From Antedon mediterranea (Eukaryota > Echinodermata > Crinoidea > Comatulida > Antedonidae), in NCBI RefSeq assembly GCF_964355755.1, contig NC_092670.1, forward strand, positions 23,499,201-23,559,200: a DNA stretch of 60,000 bases, in the 5' to 3' direction. The notes under the pieces are model-generated. The model was not told the DNA's origin. It worked only from the letters and a program-made list of their open reading frames with translations, and made no database searches. Position numbers and translations under genes: made by a program. Positions 43,201 through 56,700 of this stretch are shown here, piece after piece (the first letter of the stretch is position 1; every line of letters starts with the position of its first letter).

Positions 43201-46200
43201 GCTTCTCAACACCTATCACAATTCCTATTCCCCCTCCTATTTCAAGGATTATATGCACATGCATATATTGTTGTCACTGTACGTGACAAGTGTAAAAAGA
43301 TTTATATTTCATTAACGATATTAATGTATATAATCTTAGAATGGAATTACAGACGCAATACGGGGTCTTATACACTGAGGCATTTCATAATTGTGAATGC
43401 AATATTTTACCTTGTGAATTCAAATTTAATATTGTATATCCATGGCAGTCTGTAGTTGTTATTATTGTAATTAGGAAATCTATTATATCAAGTAATCTAA
43501 TATCGGTATTTTAAAACTAAAACGGAAGCCTCGATTATTAAACAATTCGAATGCTCGTTATATTTATGAGGTCTCAATATTTTATATTTATTCTCTGTTT
43601 TTCATTGAACGTGTTTGTTAACGGTCAAAGGTTATGTTACCCGAATATAATTTGATGAACAATTCTCTGAAATATATATTTTTTCAATTGAAAATAATAT
43701 ATACAAATAAGTCAAAGTTTTTAAAACCTAGCGTACAGTGCGTGACCGTACCATGCTATAAGTACAAGTTATTTTAAACCTTCTGTGACACTGCATATAA
43801 ATATATATGTATACGTTTTATTGTGTATAGCGATTGGACATCTTGTTACAAAGGATGTTTGAGTAATGAATAGGCCTATAGAGCAAATAATAAGGTCTAC
43901 TGTATGTGAAAATGGAGGTATCTGTGCATGCTTTTATATTCAGTAGGCCACTGTATGTTTAAAAATATAAACAGTTTACATGGACGGATATGACAAACTT
44001 GATAGTACACTGAAAATATGCAATTTAAATAAACAACAAACCTAGCCTATTAAATGTGTTATTTTATCATATATCTGTAACAAGCGGTCCAGGCAATATA
44101 TACCGACATATCCAAGTTGTTATTATTGAGAAGCGAAAGGTGAATTGATAATAATTACGATAATAAAACACACCTGTTAATATTATTCAACACATAATTA
44201 CAGTAGTTGTGTTTCTATTTTTATGAATACTTTAAAATATGATTGATTTTAAAAAGTCGAAGTTTATTTTGTAGTCATGATATAAGTATGATTTGAATGT
44301 TCCGTGCCTTCAAAATTGTGATATACATTTTTGGTGATAGAGATAGTGTCTATAAATGCCTTCATTTTCATCCGATTTGCTTCTCTCGGGGACAGTGATA
44401 TCGTCTTGTATTTCACGACCTCCTGGACCTAAGAAATGTAGGCTGTCTGGACACAGCATTCAACAAACTTTGGGATGGTCAACCTTGTAGCGTTTAGTGA
44501 CTGAGCTGATGATATATCTAGTCTATGTTCTAGATTGCATTTTGACTTAATAGTGGTTAAAATGTAACTTTTTTGGCACATCTGACGTTTCATAGTATAA
44601 TACTTAATCTTAGTTTCAGACACTAATTGAAACGCTGAAAAAACATAAAAGACACTAACTACAGACTTGGGACATCTCTTCCAACGTTAGCTATCGGTTC
44701 TGGAAATCGTCATTAAAATCTTTGTGATTGCCATGTGCCATACCTTGAACAACCAAGAGAATTAAAGCGTACAATTTGATGTAATGTAAATTGAGGCAAA
44801 TGGCCGTCGACAAAATGCGTCGTACTACCAACGCGAATAGACGATTGTGAGGAGCCATGCGTTGTCATCAATCTTCAATTGTCTTGTTAACAATGCAACT
44901 TTTATTGCATTGTATTTATCATAATAATAGTCAATCTGTTTTATCCTTGTCGGTAGAAGCAGCTAAATTATTTGCGTTTGTTCGTTGTAAACACATTTAA
45001 TCATTTAGATCCAATTGTTGTTCAGTATTGTATCATTCATGTAACCCCAGGCTCCGACAAAGCTTCAGGTAATAATTATTGACATGTTTTGTACAGTACA
45101 ACTATTATTTCATGTATATTGTACATGCGTTCGTGTATGCGTCGAGTAAGACGTAATAAGCAGACCATACACACGTAATGTCACACGTTTTCAATGTTAG
45201 CTTTTGTAGGCGGATGTGTTTACTTCCAGTCTCCATGGATGTTGAACACTAGTAAATTTGCCTACAGATGTTATTAGACTCGGCTCATTTGCCCATTTAA
45301 GAATGCAATATAAAAAATAAAATCTATTTTAGAAACGAAGATTGATATACTTAGGATTAAAGTGTTTTATAACACGCCTAAATAAATATATTTTTGTAAT
45401 TTGATTGGACGATTGTGGGTCACATGGTGTTTGATTAAAAAGACTATTAATCAATCGTGTGATAGAACCCTTTTTCAGCTTTATAAAAATCTTCTCACGC
45501 ACGAAAATATTTATTATTAGTATATTAGGCTATATACTTAAGTTTAGAAATGAGGGCCATTGGTTTCTTAAAAAACACAACATTTAGATTAGGTTAACTT
45601 AGGCCCTATATATTTTTTAAAAGGTTATTAAGATATGTTATTTTGTGTAGGCCTATTGTAATTGTTTGTCATGATGCTTTAAAAAAAATAGAGTATACGC
45701 TATTCCAGAATATTATGAAACCTAAAATGTACTTAGGAACCTTTGTTTTCATCGACTGTTTGTACTTGATGCTAGGAGCTATACACAACATCCCGATAGG
45801 ATAGGATTTTTCTCCATGGTTTAACAAGCCTTAATAATATCCGCTATTAAAACGAAATTTACACACAAAATGTATATATAGTAAATTACTATCGATGCAA
45901 CTGTATGGATTACTCCAACGACCATAGATGTATTTATTATGTATTTATGCGAAATTAAACAACGCTACGCTAAATTCTCTTCAAATACAGCAGAGATCTC
46001 AATTTGCGTCATACACGAATCAGTTAAAATGGAACTGTTGTATACTTTACATTGAAAAAACGGCTGGAAGTCAAACAAGGCCATCGCCTTTAACAATTTA
46101 TATTTGTATGACGTTCAAATATACATTATTGAAACCGGTTTCCGTTCGTCTTCATATAAACAATTTATAAAATCAAATTCTGATCATAAATAAAATAATA

Positions 46201-46537
46201 AGTGTACAGAATAGTGCTCCAAACACAGAGCCTTAGTATACCATTTCTTTTAAATGTAGGGTGACAGGGTTCGTGTTAAGATTTCAAAGGTAACATGTAA
46301 AATAAGAGGATTTTGTGTAAACATTCGAACTAGTTGAAGGGGGCCAGAACCTAGAACCGCATGTGTAATGATAAAGGTTTTTAAAATGGAAAACGATAAT
46401 ATAATATTATATTGATAATAACACTACGTTATAATATTAAATACGTATACATTTAGCATTTTATTATTAATTACCGGTATTTAATAAGTTGATCAAAATT
46501 CGATTATAAAGAATAAGTCACTCATAATGTTAATTAG

Positions 46538-46662
46538 TCAGATGTTTATCCTACTCTGACGTAATTGAAATTATGAGTACATTTCGCAAGTAACTCTGGG
46601 GTCGGATCGAACCTACAACCTCCAGAGCACAAGCCTGGCGTTCATACCTCTATACCACAGAG
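46538..46662 (-). mobile_element. tRNA-like SINE, copy 2
   Basis: On the minus strand the 69-base head (46594-46662) has ends that pair as an acceptor-like stem (ctctgtg with cccagag, one mismatch). It also has an A-box region tggtatagaggtatgaac, an anticodon-arm-like ccagg-7-tctgg, and an intact B-box ggttcgatcc. The T-stem does not pair, so I do not call a functional tRNA. The tail (agttacttgcg, tactcataa, cagagtagg) matches the tail of the copy at 14478-14605. Confidence 0.65.
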
Positions 46663-49600
46663 TTTAAAACGTGTTATTTCAAACACACCAATTGCAGAGA
46701 AGAAATTACCTATTGAGATTACGTTCGTGACTAAGCTAGTATCGGAACACGTTTGAAGATTATATGATCATAATGCAATGAATATAAAGCGTAGATACCA
46801 CCATGGAAAGCCAGTTGTTAGTTGCTACTCAATTATTTATTCATTAAACATTGAGGTAGGTCTTACGTATGGTGGAACGCTTGCAAAATATTATTAAAAG
46901 AACATTCAAGAAAGATATATAATTACGCTAGAAAAAACCCGCTTAAAATACATAACAAGACAGAAATAGTTGTATGTTAAAAATGGATAGGTAAGCCCTA
47001 ATAATTTCGGATACTTAGATTAAACATCAGTACTGTGTCTCAACGTGAATTGAAGTAACTCATGGATACATTTTGTAGGCCTACATTCAGTTTCTTTCTA
47101 ATATATCTAAGTATGTATAGGCCTATACACAGTACGGTACTATTTTCAATACATACAGAATTGATTTATCGTTTATTTCGCTTGCCAAAGCAATACCCGA
47201 ACGCCAACGTTATGGAAAATGTTCTTTTAAAACTTAACAAGGCAATTAATTAACCAATAACCAATATCTCCAGAGAAACAATTTGGAGTGGCGTTATACT
47301 GTAGGTAGTATTCATAATCCTAATTATAAACACGCTTATAGTTGACATAGTCCCGTTTGTGTCATCAGGTAGGCGGGGCTGTCTGTTATTGGAGAAATTA
47401 AAAGGACTTTACTGTAATGTTATTAATTTTGTTGTATAACCACAATATTTGAACTTGCCTGCTCGATTCCCTCCGAATCAGTTAGCGTGTACCCTTGGCG
47501 ATATGAATAAACATTAGCGTACAGCTGAGCATGCTCAGGGGACCTCTGAAATTTTCATAAACCATCACGACCATTGAATCACGTATGTTTATTTATTACA
47601 AAATATGTTTCTAATAATGCCGGTTTACTAGTTTACGATAACGCATGTTGATTTGGTTATTTGATTGAACTTCAGAGTTCCTGATTTCATTTTGAATTAC
47701 CTTGTTAGTATAGTACTTGAATGAGGCAATGTTTGACATGGAATTTATCACCTAGATATTATATCGGTTGTTCGACATGTTTTGACCAATTAAAGTACCC
47801 CAGTAAGTTAATGGAAGAGACAACGCGCCTTTATATGATTCAATTGTATAAAATAATAATCGGAAAACCACAGTAAACGATCATCCTTTCGTTTTTGTAC
47901 AGAGATTTTATTATTAACATTAATAGGCCTATTTTAAGAAACCTTTTCTTCGACAAAGATAACGTTCACATGAAGCAACATATAATGTTGTATAAAATGT
48001 TACGGTCGCTCGGCTCGGAATCACATCCAATCCAGATAGGCCTACAAAGGGAATCAATAATAAACAACACAATTTCTGATTTTTATAATCGTTGACTTGA
48101 AATCAATTTTCTAAAACATTATTTTCCTCAATCAACGCATACAAATTCAATTTAGATTCGATTTCACTGATAACGGATGTCAAAAGGAATTCACTGCATG
48201 GTTTTACTTGTGTATAATACTCAGATGGTCTCCATTCATATTTCCTCACAGGTCTAGGCCTATGCCTGATAACGTCATTTATTGTAATTAGTCCACTTTC
48301 ATCATGTATTATCGTTAGTGGAGATTGAGAACAATACCTACTGTATATTATAAGTCGACAATTGGGAATTATCACATGTGGGATCGTGAATAGAATACAA
48401 ATTACGTCATCTTTATTTTGAGATTAAGCCAAAATTATGTCATTTATTGAAGTAGGCATATTTTTTTAGTATATAATACTATCTGCAGAACATTAAACTT
48501 CAAAAGGTTGTACAACAATTCTTTATTAACTTGGAATAGAAAACACTCAATACAACGTCGTGACATGTTATTTTCATCTTTGAGAGATATGAGCATAGCG
48601 CACGCGCGAAAAGATTTAACAATCGACAACTTACTCACCACTTACCTACTTTAGTTAAATAAGATACGTGATCCATCAAATGCTTAAATCATCCCTCGCG
48701 GATGAGCCCCGTCCCTTAACGGAAGTTTTTTGTCATACCAGCTGTGACCTGGGGCCTTGTACGGTCAGTAGGCCTAGTCACTCTCGTCCCCACATTCCTA
48801 CGTACCGGTTCATCTACATCATACTTATAACACGTATATGCGTCACACAGGGACAGAAATGGCACGATTAGACGCGTCGTGAAAAAAGTGCCGGCCCCCT
48901 TTTCAGAGTTTAAACGCGTGATTGTCTGACGAATAATTATGCAGTATTTTTAGCGTATTAAAACAGTACATATTTTGTATTCGAATTAGATCAGCAGGTT
49001 TTTAACGTCAGCATAAACATGTAAATCTGCAGCCTTGTGTATTCAGCGTATTGGAAACCCTCACCTCTCCCAAGTGCATCGTATTGTGTGTAAATCTACA
49101 GCCGAGGCGCCACAAAATATATGATGCATTTGTCACGATATTCCATTTCGGCTCATCTTTAATAATATACGAGTTATGCGTACATTTTGAGTACTCTATA
49201 CTATTTGATGTGTGTATTCGTGACCAAGGCATTATTTATAATGTATAATAAGTAGGCTACGTCTGTGTTGTTTATCGGCAGCACATGTATAGTCAATGTC
49301 AATGACCAAATCGACAAAATACAATTTTCCATGTTAATATGTATGTTGCTTCAGATGTAATTTTAACACAAATTTGGAAATGTTAAATATACTACTGAAT
49401 TTTCTTCAAAGCGAACAGTCATATTAAGAACAATCTCCACAATGTTGTTAATAAATTGAATACATTTTGAAACTATGTGCGTTACCTGTAGTTTGAATTG
49501 GAAATTTGAATTCTGAAGGATTATCTTCAAAATGGTATTAATAATTATTAATATTATTATTAGATTGTTTCCATTTTTATCTACCAATACATTTACTATT

Positions 49601-49710
49601 GATATTTGTAACCTGTAAAGTCAGCTATACATAATAATTTAATTAATGTTATTATAATTAATTAATGTACAGTATGCCACTGTTTAACATGTTTGTTTCT
49701 CTTATTTTAG

Positions 49711-49754
49711 GAACTTCTACAATTTAGGAATTAGTCAGTCCATGCTAAAACAAG
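49711..49754 (+). other. 5' UTR exon of the TNRC18-like gene
   Basis: A 44-base block sits between a good acceptor (tctcttattttag) and a consensus donor (caag then gtaagt). Joined to the exon at 53684 it has stops in all three frames upstream of, or at, the junction, so it is non-coding. It contains an ATG at 49742 that opens a five-codon upstream frame ending just inside the next exon. Confidence 0.55.
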
Positions 49755-52700
49755 GTAAGTTGCTGTCCGTTTATTTATAATTAAGTACTTTTCGGAATTT
49801 GAACAGCTAAAAAATTAATAATTATTCATTTTTTGTTTATATAATAATATTATAACATTGAGTATTAACAAGCATAAACACTCCGTTCAAGGTTGTAGTT
49901 TACAATTTTCTCTGTACAACACAGTACGGTACCTACAATAGCAAAAATGTGTATAACGAGCAAACTGGAAAACTCTTTGTAGATGATTATGTTTAGTCTG
50001 TTTTACTGTAAGTAAATGAAAATAAATAACCCACTTGCAAATCGATTGTTGATTACTGTGCTTATTAATTTCAGTTTAAGCATCCTTTTATGATTATAAA
50101 TTGTTTAGTAGTTATGAATATTTTATAGTCGGATTCAGTTATCATTTGATGATTGTGAAGAATTGTGGAAAATGGTAAAGTAATTATAGAAACATAGTTT
50201 CTAATATTTAATATTTATTTATGATATTACTGATGACTCATTTTATATTATACATTATTGTAAAACATGAGTATGCTATAATATGTTAATATTATAATCC
50301 GTCCGACAGAATAACTAGAATTATATTAAAACCATTATATTTTGATGCTCATTTCTGAATCGAAATCGAAACACTCGGTAAGAAAGGAAACAACTTTGGT
50401 ATTTCCGCTCGCAATGCTTCTGCTCAATTTATTTTGAACAGGCGGCATTTACTAAAGCAGACGTTGAAACGATTCTGTATCGATTTATCCAGCTTTGGTG
50501 TTCGGGATTATAAAAGTATGGTCAAATGATCTAGTACCTTTTCTGTAAGTTAGTCATTTGCATTCGAACTAAGTCCCAAAACTATTGAATATAACCGCAA
50601 CAATGATTTTGTATTTTCAGTTTAAAAACTTCTAAACTTGAAAAAGCGCGCAGATCTTCGCGATCCCGATCAGTTCTTTTGTATAAAAGAATAATTATCT
50701 TTTTCAATTAATCGTATACTTTTCTTGAATATATGTTTTTAAAAACTTTAGATAAACACATTGTTTTTAGTTAAGAAATTCAAATGATATATTCTATTTA
50801 GAGCGCTTTCTCGAAAGATCTCATTATCAGTAATCAGACAATTTGTTTGGATTACTCAAATGAATTTGGAATTAACTTGACTGTTGACAATTATCTTATA
50901 ATAAATGGATCATTCGTACTGTATGTTTGAACATTACGTTGTATCTAATTTTGAGTAAAACGGAAATGATAAGAATTTGCTATTATATACTTTCATCTTA
51001 AAACGACCAGATTGTACATAATTTAAATTAATATTGGAAATCACCAGACTGCATTAAGTAACCTGTGTGTGTATCTTTCAACTTCAACAACATTTAAATG
51101 TGGAAAGAAGATGAAAATAAGAAGAATGTTATGGCTGAACTTGTTTGAAACATTATTTATTATTTTAAAACAATAATGCGAGTCATGGCCCATTCACTTC
51201 GTATCGGGAACGAACCTATGGGTATCATTCTTCCCTGGCTTATAATTGAAGGTATGGTTAAGAAAGGACTTAGGCCTAAACGCCATTGCTTTAAGATCAT
51301 AGAAATGAAAAATATCCTGACACAGAAACATTATTAATCGCCTCACCAGAGCGTGATGATGTTTGATTATTCTGCATTCTTTACGAATGAATCAATATTG
51401 ATAAAAACCGATAACATAACATTTCTATTCCGTTTATCTATCTCACATTCCTTAAATAATAATTATTTGAGCTTACCCATTTGCAAAATATAATCTAATT
51501 TATATATTAGTTTATTTTCTGAACAAATTTGGTTCTGTTCATCATTTCTCTAGGCTACTTGTTATCTCTTTATGAGGAAGCAAAATTGATAACAATATTA
51601 AATTTAAGTTTTGGAAATCTACACATTTGGCAAAATGACGGTTTTATGTTTAATATTTCCATCCCAGTGCAGGCATACAGTGTGCACTGTGTATATAGGG
51701 TATACGTCGATCGTATGTACTGTCGCACATATGATCGTGGAATTATTTTGTAATAATTAATTGTAGAATAATCTGTCGAAATTTGTAATATATTAGTATT
51801 ACCGTATATGTTCTGTATAGTATCTATCCAACATAAAAAAGAACGAATAAAGAATAGCGTTCAAGTCTGAAGCAAATATGTTGGGACTGTTTCTAGGCCT
51901 AATGTGAATAATGTGTATAAGTAAGTTAAAGTCGTATAAGTAGGCCTAGTCGATATGACATTCTGCTTCTGTTTCATATTGGCAGCATACGGGCACAACT
52001 GAAGTGTATTTACATTGATGACAATAATGACGACTGTGTGGCCTACAGAGTTACAAGGCAAACAAGTGTTTTATTAAATCATACATTAATACAAGTACGG
52101 GACGCCAAAGCACATTCGATGACGACAATCACGAGTGTGTGTCCTACCGAGTTACAGGGCAATTAGTGTTCACATTAAATCATACATTAATACAAGTATG
52201 GGACGCCAAAGCACATTCGATGACAACAATCACGAGAGTGGGTGTCCTGCGGAGTCACATTAGGAAATAAGTAGACCTCAATTCAATTCAAATCAAATCA
52301 TACAATATATAAGTATGAGACGCGGACAAATGACAACAATCACGAGTGTATGCCCCCTGATTTACAATAGGAAATAATGGCTTATAATTAAACCAGGGAG
52401 ATTTATATCTCACTGATTAAATCAATGAAAGAGAAATACTATACTTAGATGTCGTAAAATTTAGAAGACGTGTTTTTGAATCATAATTTATGTATCTTTC
52501 TGTTTCCTGCATGCGACTCTTTATTTCTTTCCAAACTAAAAACGTCAATTGGCACGCCATAAGAGAAAGTTCAATTTGGGTGTCATAACCAGCATTTTAC
52601 ATCCATCCATTAACGATATCCGTAGGCGTATTAATTTATCAACCATGTGTCTCTTTTAAAATACAGTACAGTATAAGCAATAAACGAGTTAGGCCTAAAC

Positions 52701-53683
52701 ATACGTCGACCAGGCACAACGATAATTTCTTGTAACTAAAATATGTACGCCATCCGACAGAGGACAGTATGAGTATAAAATTGTCTAGAGGTCAACATAT
52801 AGAAATTATCGAGCGTTGACACTATTTTATACTTAATTTTTACACATGTCGTATACGTCATATTTCAACCCGCTAACGACAAGTTAACCATGGAGATACC
52901 TCCATGAGTTAACTCGATGAACGAAAAGATAATCTCTGAAGCTGGTGTTTAGTTGTGCAACAAACATTATTTTAAGAATATTTTAAAAATAACTACAATT
53001 GTCAACGAAATTTTGGTAAACTTGAATTGAAGACTTTTATTCTTTTCCAGCATCCTAGTTTTTATCCCTTCACATCGGAGGCCATTATATTTAATGTGTT
53101 TCAATCAACTCTACACGTGGTTTATCGCGTGCAAGAAGATCTTTTTTAATCGCTTAAAATGTTACACTAATCTATATTAGGCCTTTTTTCGTTCATTTTT
53201 CTCATCGTTAATAATATTTCTTTGATAGTCTTATTTATTTTCAAAATCGTTCAGAAAAATATAGACCAGACGGTGTAAACGGGAAATGATAATCACATTT
53301 TGATTGGATAAGACTGTGGCTTATGTCAATGACCGGGTGTGACCTAATTTGTACTTGAAATCAACTGTATCGCTATTCGTATAGTTTTCCTGCAAACGGG
53401 GTTTTAATATTATATTAAGAAATGCGTCAAATATTGCAAATAAATCCAGAAAACTAAGCTGAATTAGGAAAGAAAATCAACTTTCCTATTGCAAAACACA
53501 TCTAAATAAAAACAAATACAGCAGTAGTGACGTTGCCGTGCATTTTTGTTTCATAAAACTAATACTTAGCGATGTTTACATTCATTTTATGTGTTAATTT
53601 TATGTTATTAAAATATTGTTAGTAACAATACTGATATTTATATTCGTAATCTCTTCTCATTTACCGTTGCTTTCTATTTTCAG
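49755..53683 (+). other. Intron of the TNRC18-like gene
   Basis: A 3.9 kb AT-rich intron bounded by gtaagt and ctattttcag. Its only clear internal structure is the ~101-bp tandem repeat at 52018-52380. No domain-bearing frame is visible. Confidence 0.55.
52018..52380. repeat. Tandem repeat, about 101-bp unit, three to four diverged copies
   Basis: Successive units begin gacaataatgacgactgtg (52018), gacgacaatcacgagtgtg, gacaacaatcacgagagtg and gacaacaatcacgagtgta. They share ttacaaggcaa-type, aaatcatacattaatacaag and gggacgccaaagcacattcg phrases. The last units are partly deleted. Confidence 0.8.
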
Positions 53684-53713
53684 AATAGCAATGTGGACGT
53701 AGCAGGTGTAGAA

Positions 53714-56700
53714 ATGGACACACGTCCAGTACTTGATGATAGGGGGGTTTATCTGGGGCCAAATTCACATTTTAATCCGCCTGTGTCCATGGCAGCACCC
53801 CCATCAACTCATGGAACTGGAGGTCTCCAGCACCACCTAGGTGCAATATACCACAACCTAGGTTCGTCTCATCGGTGCATGCGTTCTTCGCCTCTACCAC
53901 CAACGCATCCCGCAGCGGTTCAAAGTCAGATGTCTGGTTTACCTGGACATTTTCAAGGCCCAGGGAAATGTTTCCCTGCTCCACCGCAGACTCTGCCAGG
54001 AGCAAGTTCAGGTGGGTAGGCCTATACATAACTTAAAGTTGCTCTATACCTCTTAATTATTGTCATACGGCGAACCAGATTTTCCCTTTAAAAACATGCT
54101 GTGTTTAAACAACCAATGACTCACCGTCTTCTATAAACACCAAAAGGGGATGTGATTTATCAAAGTCTATTCATTATTTTACAACATGACGACAGGCTTG
54201 CAGTGTTTTATTTAAACAGGATTCGTCACTTGTCAGTTCATATAATGATGATCAGTGTTAATCGCGACATTTAATGGACGACTTGAATTGAATGGTTGTC
54301 AGCAGGCTACATGAATCAGAATATCTGGTATGATCAATCATAATCCTTACGACAGTCGTGGTCGCATTTTTGGGAGAAAAAAAACACACACACACACACT
54401 AAAAAAAAAAACAAAACAAAAAAACGCATAAGATCATCGGTACTCCGGGTCGCATTATATTTCCTATTAGGTTAAGGCAGAACTATAGAGGGCGTGCATA
54501 TATCATGAATATTCATGATGCATGCCTGAGCTTAAGATGTCATACTTGCAAAACGCACTGTGATGGATGCATGTTTGCAGTGTGCAGATCGGAGTTACTG
54601 TACTCTATTTCTGTCGATGATATTCAGATATTGTTGACGTTTTGTAAAAATAATACATATATTATTACTTCTTCTCTTCAACAAGCACAGAATATATCTC
54701 CATTGAGATCCATCCAGCCACTGATACCCACAGCATTGTCATTTTTTTCAGTAATTTATCAACAATAAGCAATAAGCAGTAGAGACACAAAAGAGATATT
54801 TTTATATAGCGCCCTCTATCTAATTGTAATGGTTATTTATTTATTTATTTGAACTTACACCTTTAAATCGGTGGCACTAAATCAATGACAATTGGTGCGT
54901 TCTTAAGTAAAGTTACAAATTCATAAACTTAACTAAACAAATATGGTAAAAAAAAAAAAAAAAATTCATAAACATTAACTAACTAAAGTCTCCACCAAAA
55001 TAACAATTTAACTGGTAATATTCAGTAATACAGGTCTTAATCTACTATAAAGATTGAACATGCTTAATTTCTGATCTTTTCTTCCAAGCTCTCTTGACAT
55101 AAAGTTTACAACATCTATCAAAAATCTGCTCTACTTCATTAGGTAGAGGAATAGCTGTTGATACTAAAACATAATACAGTTTATTATTGATAGTTGAGTT
55201 TGAAAATTCATTCCAGATATTATAATTAATTATAAAGCTGGTACTGTATATTGTTTTTTAAATAGGCTAGCGCCCTCTATTCATTGTCCAATTGTAACGG
55301 TTATAAAGCTGGTGAGCTGGTGGTATAGTGTTTTTTAAATAGGCTAGCGCCCTCTATTCGTTGGTATACTTGACTCTAAAAGTCTCACAAAATTTCACTT
55401 GGACTATTGCAAACATAGTCAATTCTATAGCATTTTTATTATGTTGTTTGAATGTTTATTTATCACACTAGTTGTTTTTATCTTATAAAATGACGTCACT
55501 ATTTAAGAAAAAAAAGTTAGATAATTTTAAAAACTGACTTAAGCAGAATCATAGACATGGCAAAATCATTGATTTAAAAAAAAAGTTAGAATGTTTGAAG
55601 CCCACTGAGAAAAGTTTCAGATGACTTAATGACATTTCGTTTTTTGTATGTGGTAAGATAACACCATTGAGTGTCTTCTTCTCTTCAACAAGCACAGAAT
55701 ATGACAGTCCGTATAATAAAACTGAAACATTACCACTACTATCTTTAAAATAACATTGCACTAAACTACAAGTAATTTTCTTAATTTACGTCTATAGGTA
55801 GTAGCTATGCATCATGTCTTTCTAGTTTTCTACCGCATAGTCGATCACCTGAAGCATTTAAAAACCACCAAACAGAGTCTGGACAACCATCACCACATTC
55901 CTTACCCCTGACATCACACTATTGGCCTCATGCTCCAGAAGGTTTGTTTTTTGTTTTCTTTAATTTCTTTAAGAAAATGATAGAGTTGAAAACTAAAAAA
56001 TGCTGCTGTGATGATGACGGTAACCATGGTTAATTGTAATAATGTTGATGCTGTTAAGAATAGTAGCTGTAGAATTTTGATGTTATGATAATAATATCTA
56101 TAAAGAAAAGTGATTTGTTGTTGTTTGATGATTTGTTTATCTTTGGATACTGTGTCTATTTTATTTCAGGTTTGCACCCATTTCATCCACCGTTTTACCA
56201 TCCATACCTTCCTCTGACAGCACTTCACCCACCAGCTCCAGATGCTCTTTCTTCTCTAGCACATGTTCCGGCAAGAATTGGTAAGATCACAAAAAAATTA
56301 AAAACAGAAAGAGGCCTATAGTACTTTGTTTAGGAAAGACTTTCCACTTACAGGCAACATTTCTTTTTTCTTTTTAAATCTATTTTAGTAAGTATTCAAA
56401 CTAATTTTTCTTCTGTGTTTTGTTTCACTTTTTAAGGAACTGAGTCCAATCTTCCGTCCTTAATACGACCACCGTCACATGGAGATCTCCTGCCATTTTA
56501 CCACCACGATGACAAATCAAAAGATGAACGTCACAAAGAGCAAACTAAAGGACATATCGGTAAAACTGAACAGAGAAATAAAAAGGCAAATGAATGTAAT
56601 AAAAAGAAAAGTGATAAAACTGAACCAAAAGAAAACACTTCAAAAGCACAGGGTAATCAAAAGCAAAAGTTGAAATTAAGTCAAGAAAAAACTAAGTCGT

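Larger units (their letters stand above)
28997..49710 (+). other. Long non-coding stretch, probably 5' intron or upstream region of the TNRC18-like gene
   Basis: No recognisable protein-coding sequence occurs on either strand. The longest frames (134 codons at 43051 and 105 codons on the minus strand at 42548-42865) show no domain. Contents: many AGGCCT palindromes, densest at 28.5-38.3 kb; an aatacggaat repeat cluster at 30690-30870; a diverged duplication at about 33850-34290; a 47-bp hairpin array at 35578-35953; a 20-bp tandem duplication at 37957-38000; tRNA-like fragments at 38957-39019 and 46538-46662; and a block of unlike composition at 39630-40265. Confidence 0.6.
54012..55797 (+). 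other. First coding-region intron of the TNRC18-like gene, repeat-rich
   Basis: It contains a possible TIR element (54483-54821), a CA/A-rich microsatellite (about 54379-54426), an antisense retroelement-like insert (about 54834-55230), and duplicated agcgccctcta phrases at about 54809, 55270 and 55349. The 87-codon + strand frame at 54505 has no domain and lies in the TIR element. Confidence 0.6.

Noticed and set aside
43051-43455. 134-codon open frame as a gene
   Set aside because: It shows no domain, no clear splice context and no unusual composition. The translation looks like AT-rich non-coding sequence. It is the longest such frame in 30 kb, which chance allows.
46594-46662. Functional tRNA gene on the minus strand
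   Set aside because: The B-box and acceptor-like stem are good, but the T-stem does not pair and the length is 69 bases. The sequence continues into a tail shared with another copy, so a SINE explains it better.
54505-54768. 87-codon Cys-rich frame
   Set aside because: It lies in an intron of the TNRC18-like gene, within a possible TIR element. The Cys residues do not form a recognised zinc-binding pattern.
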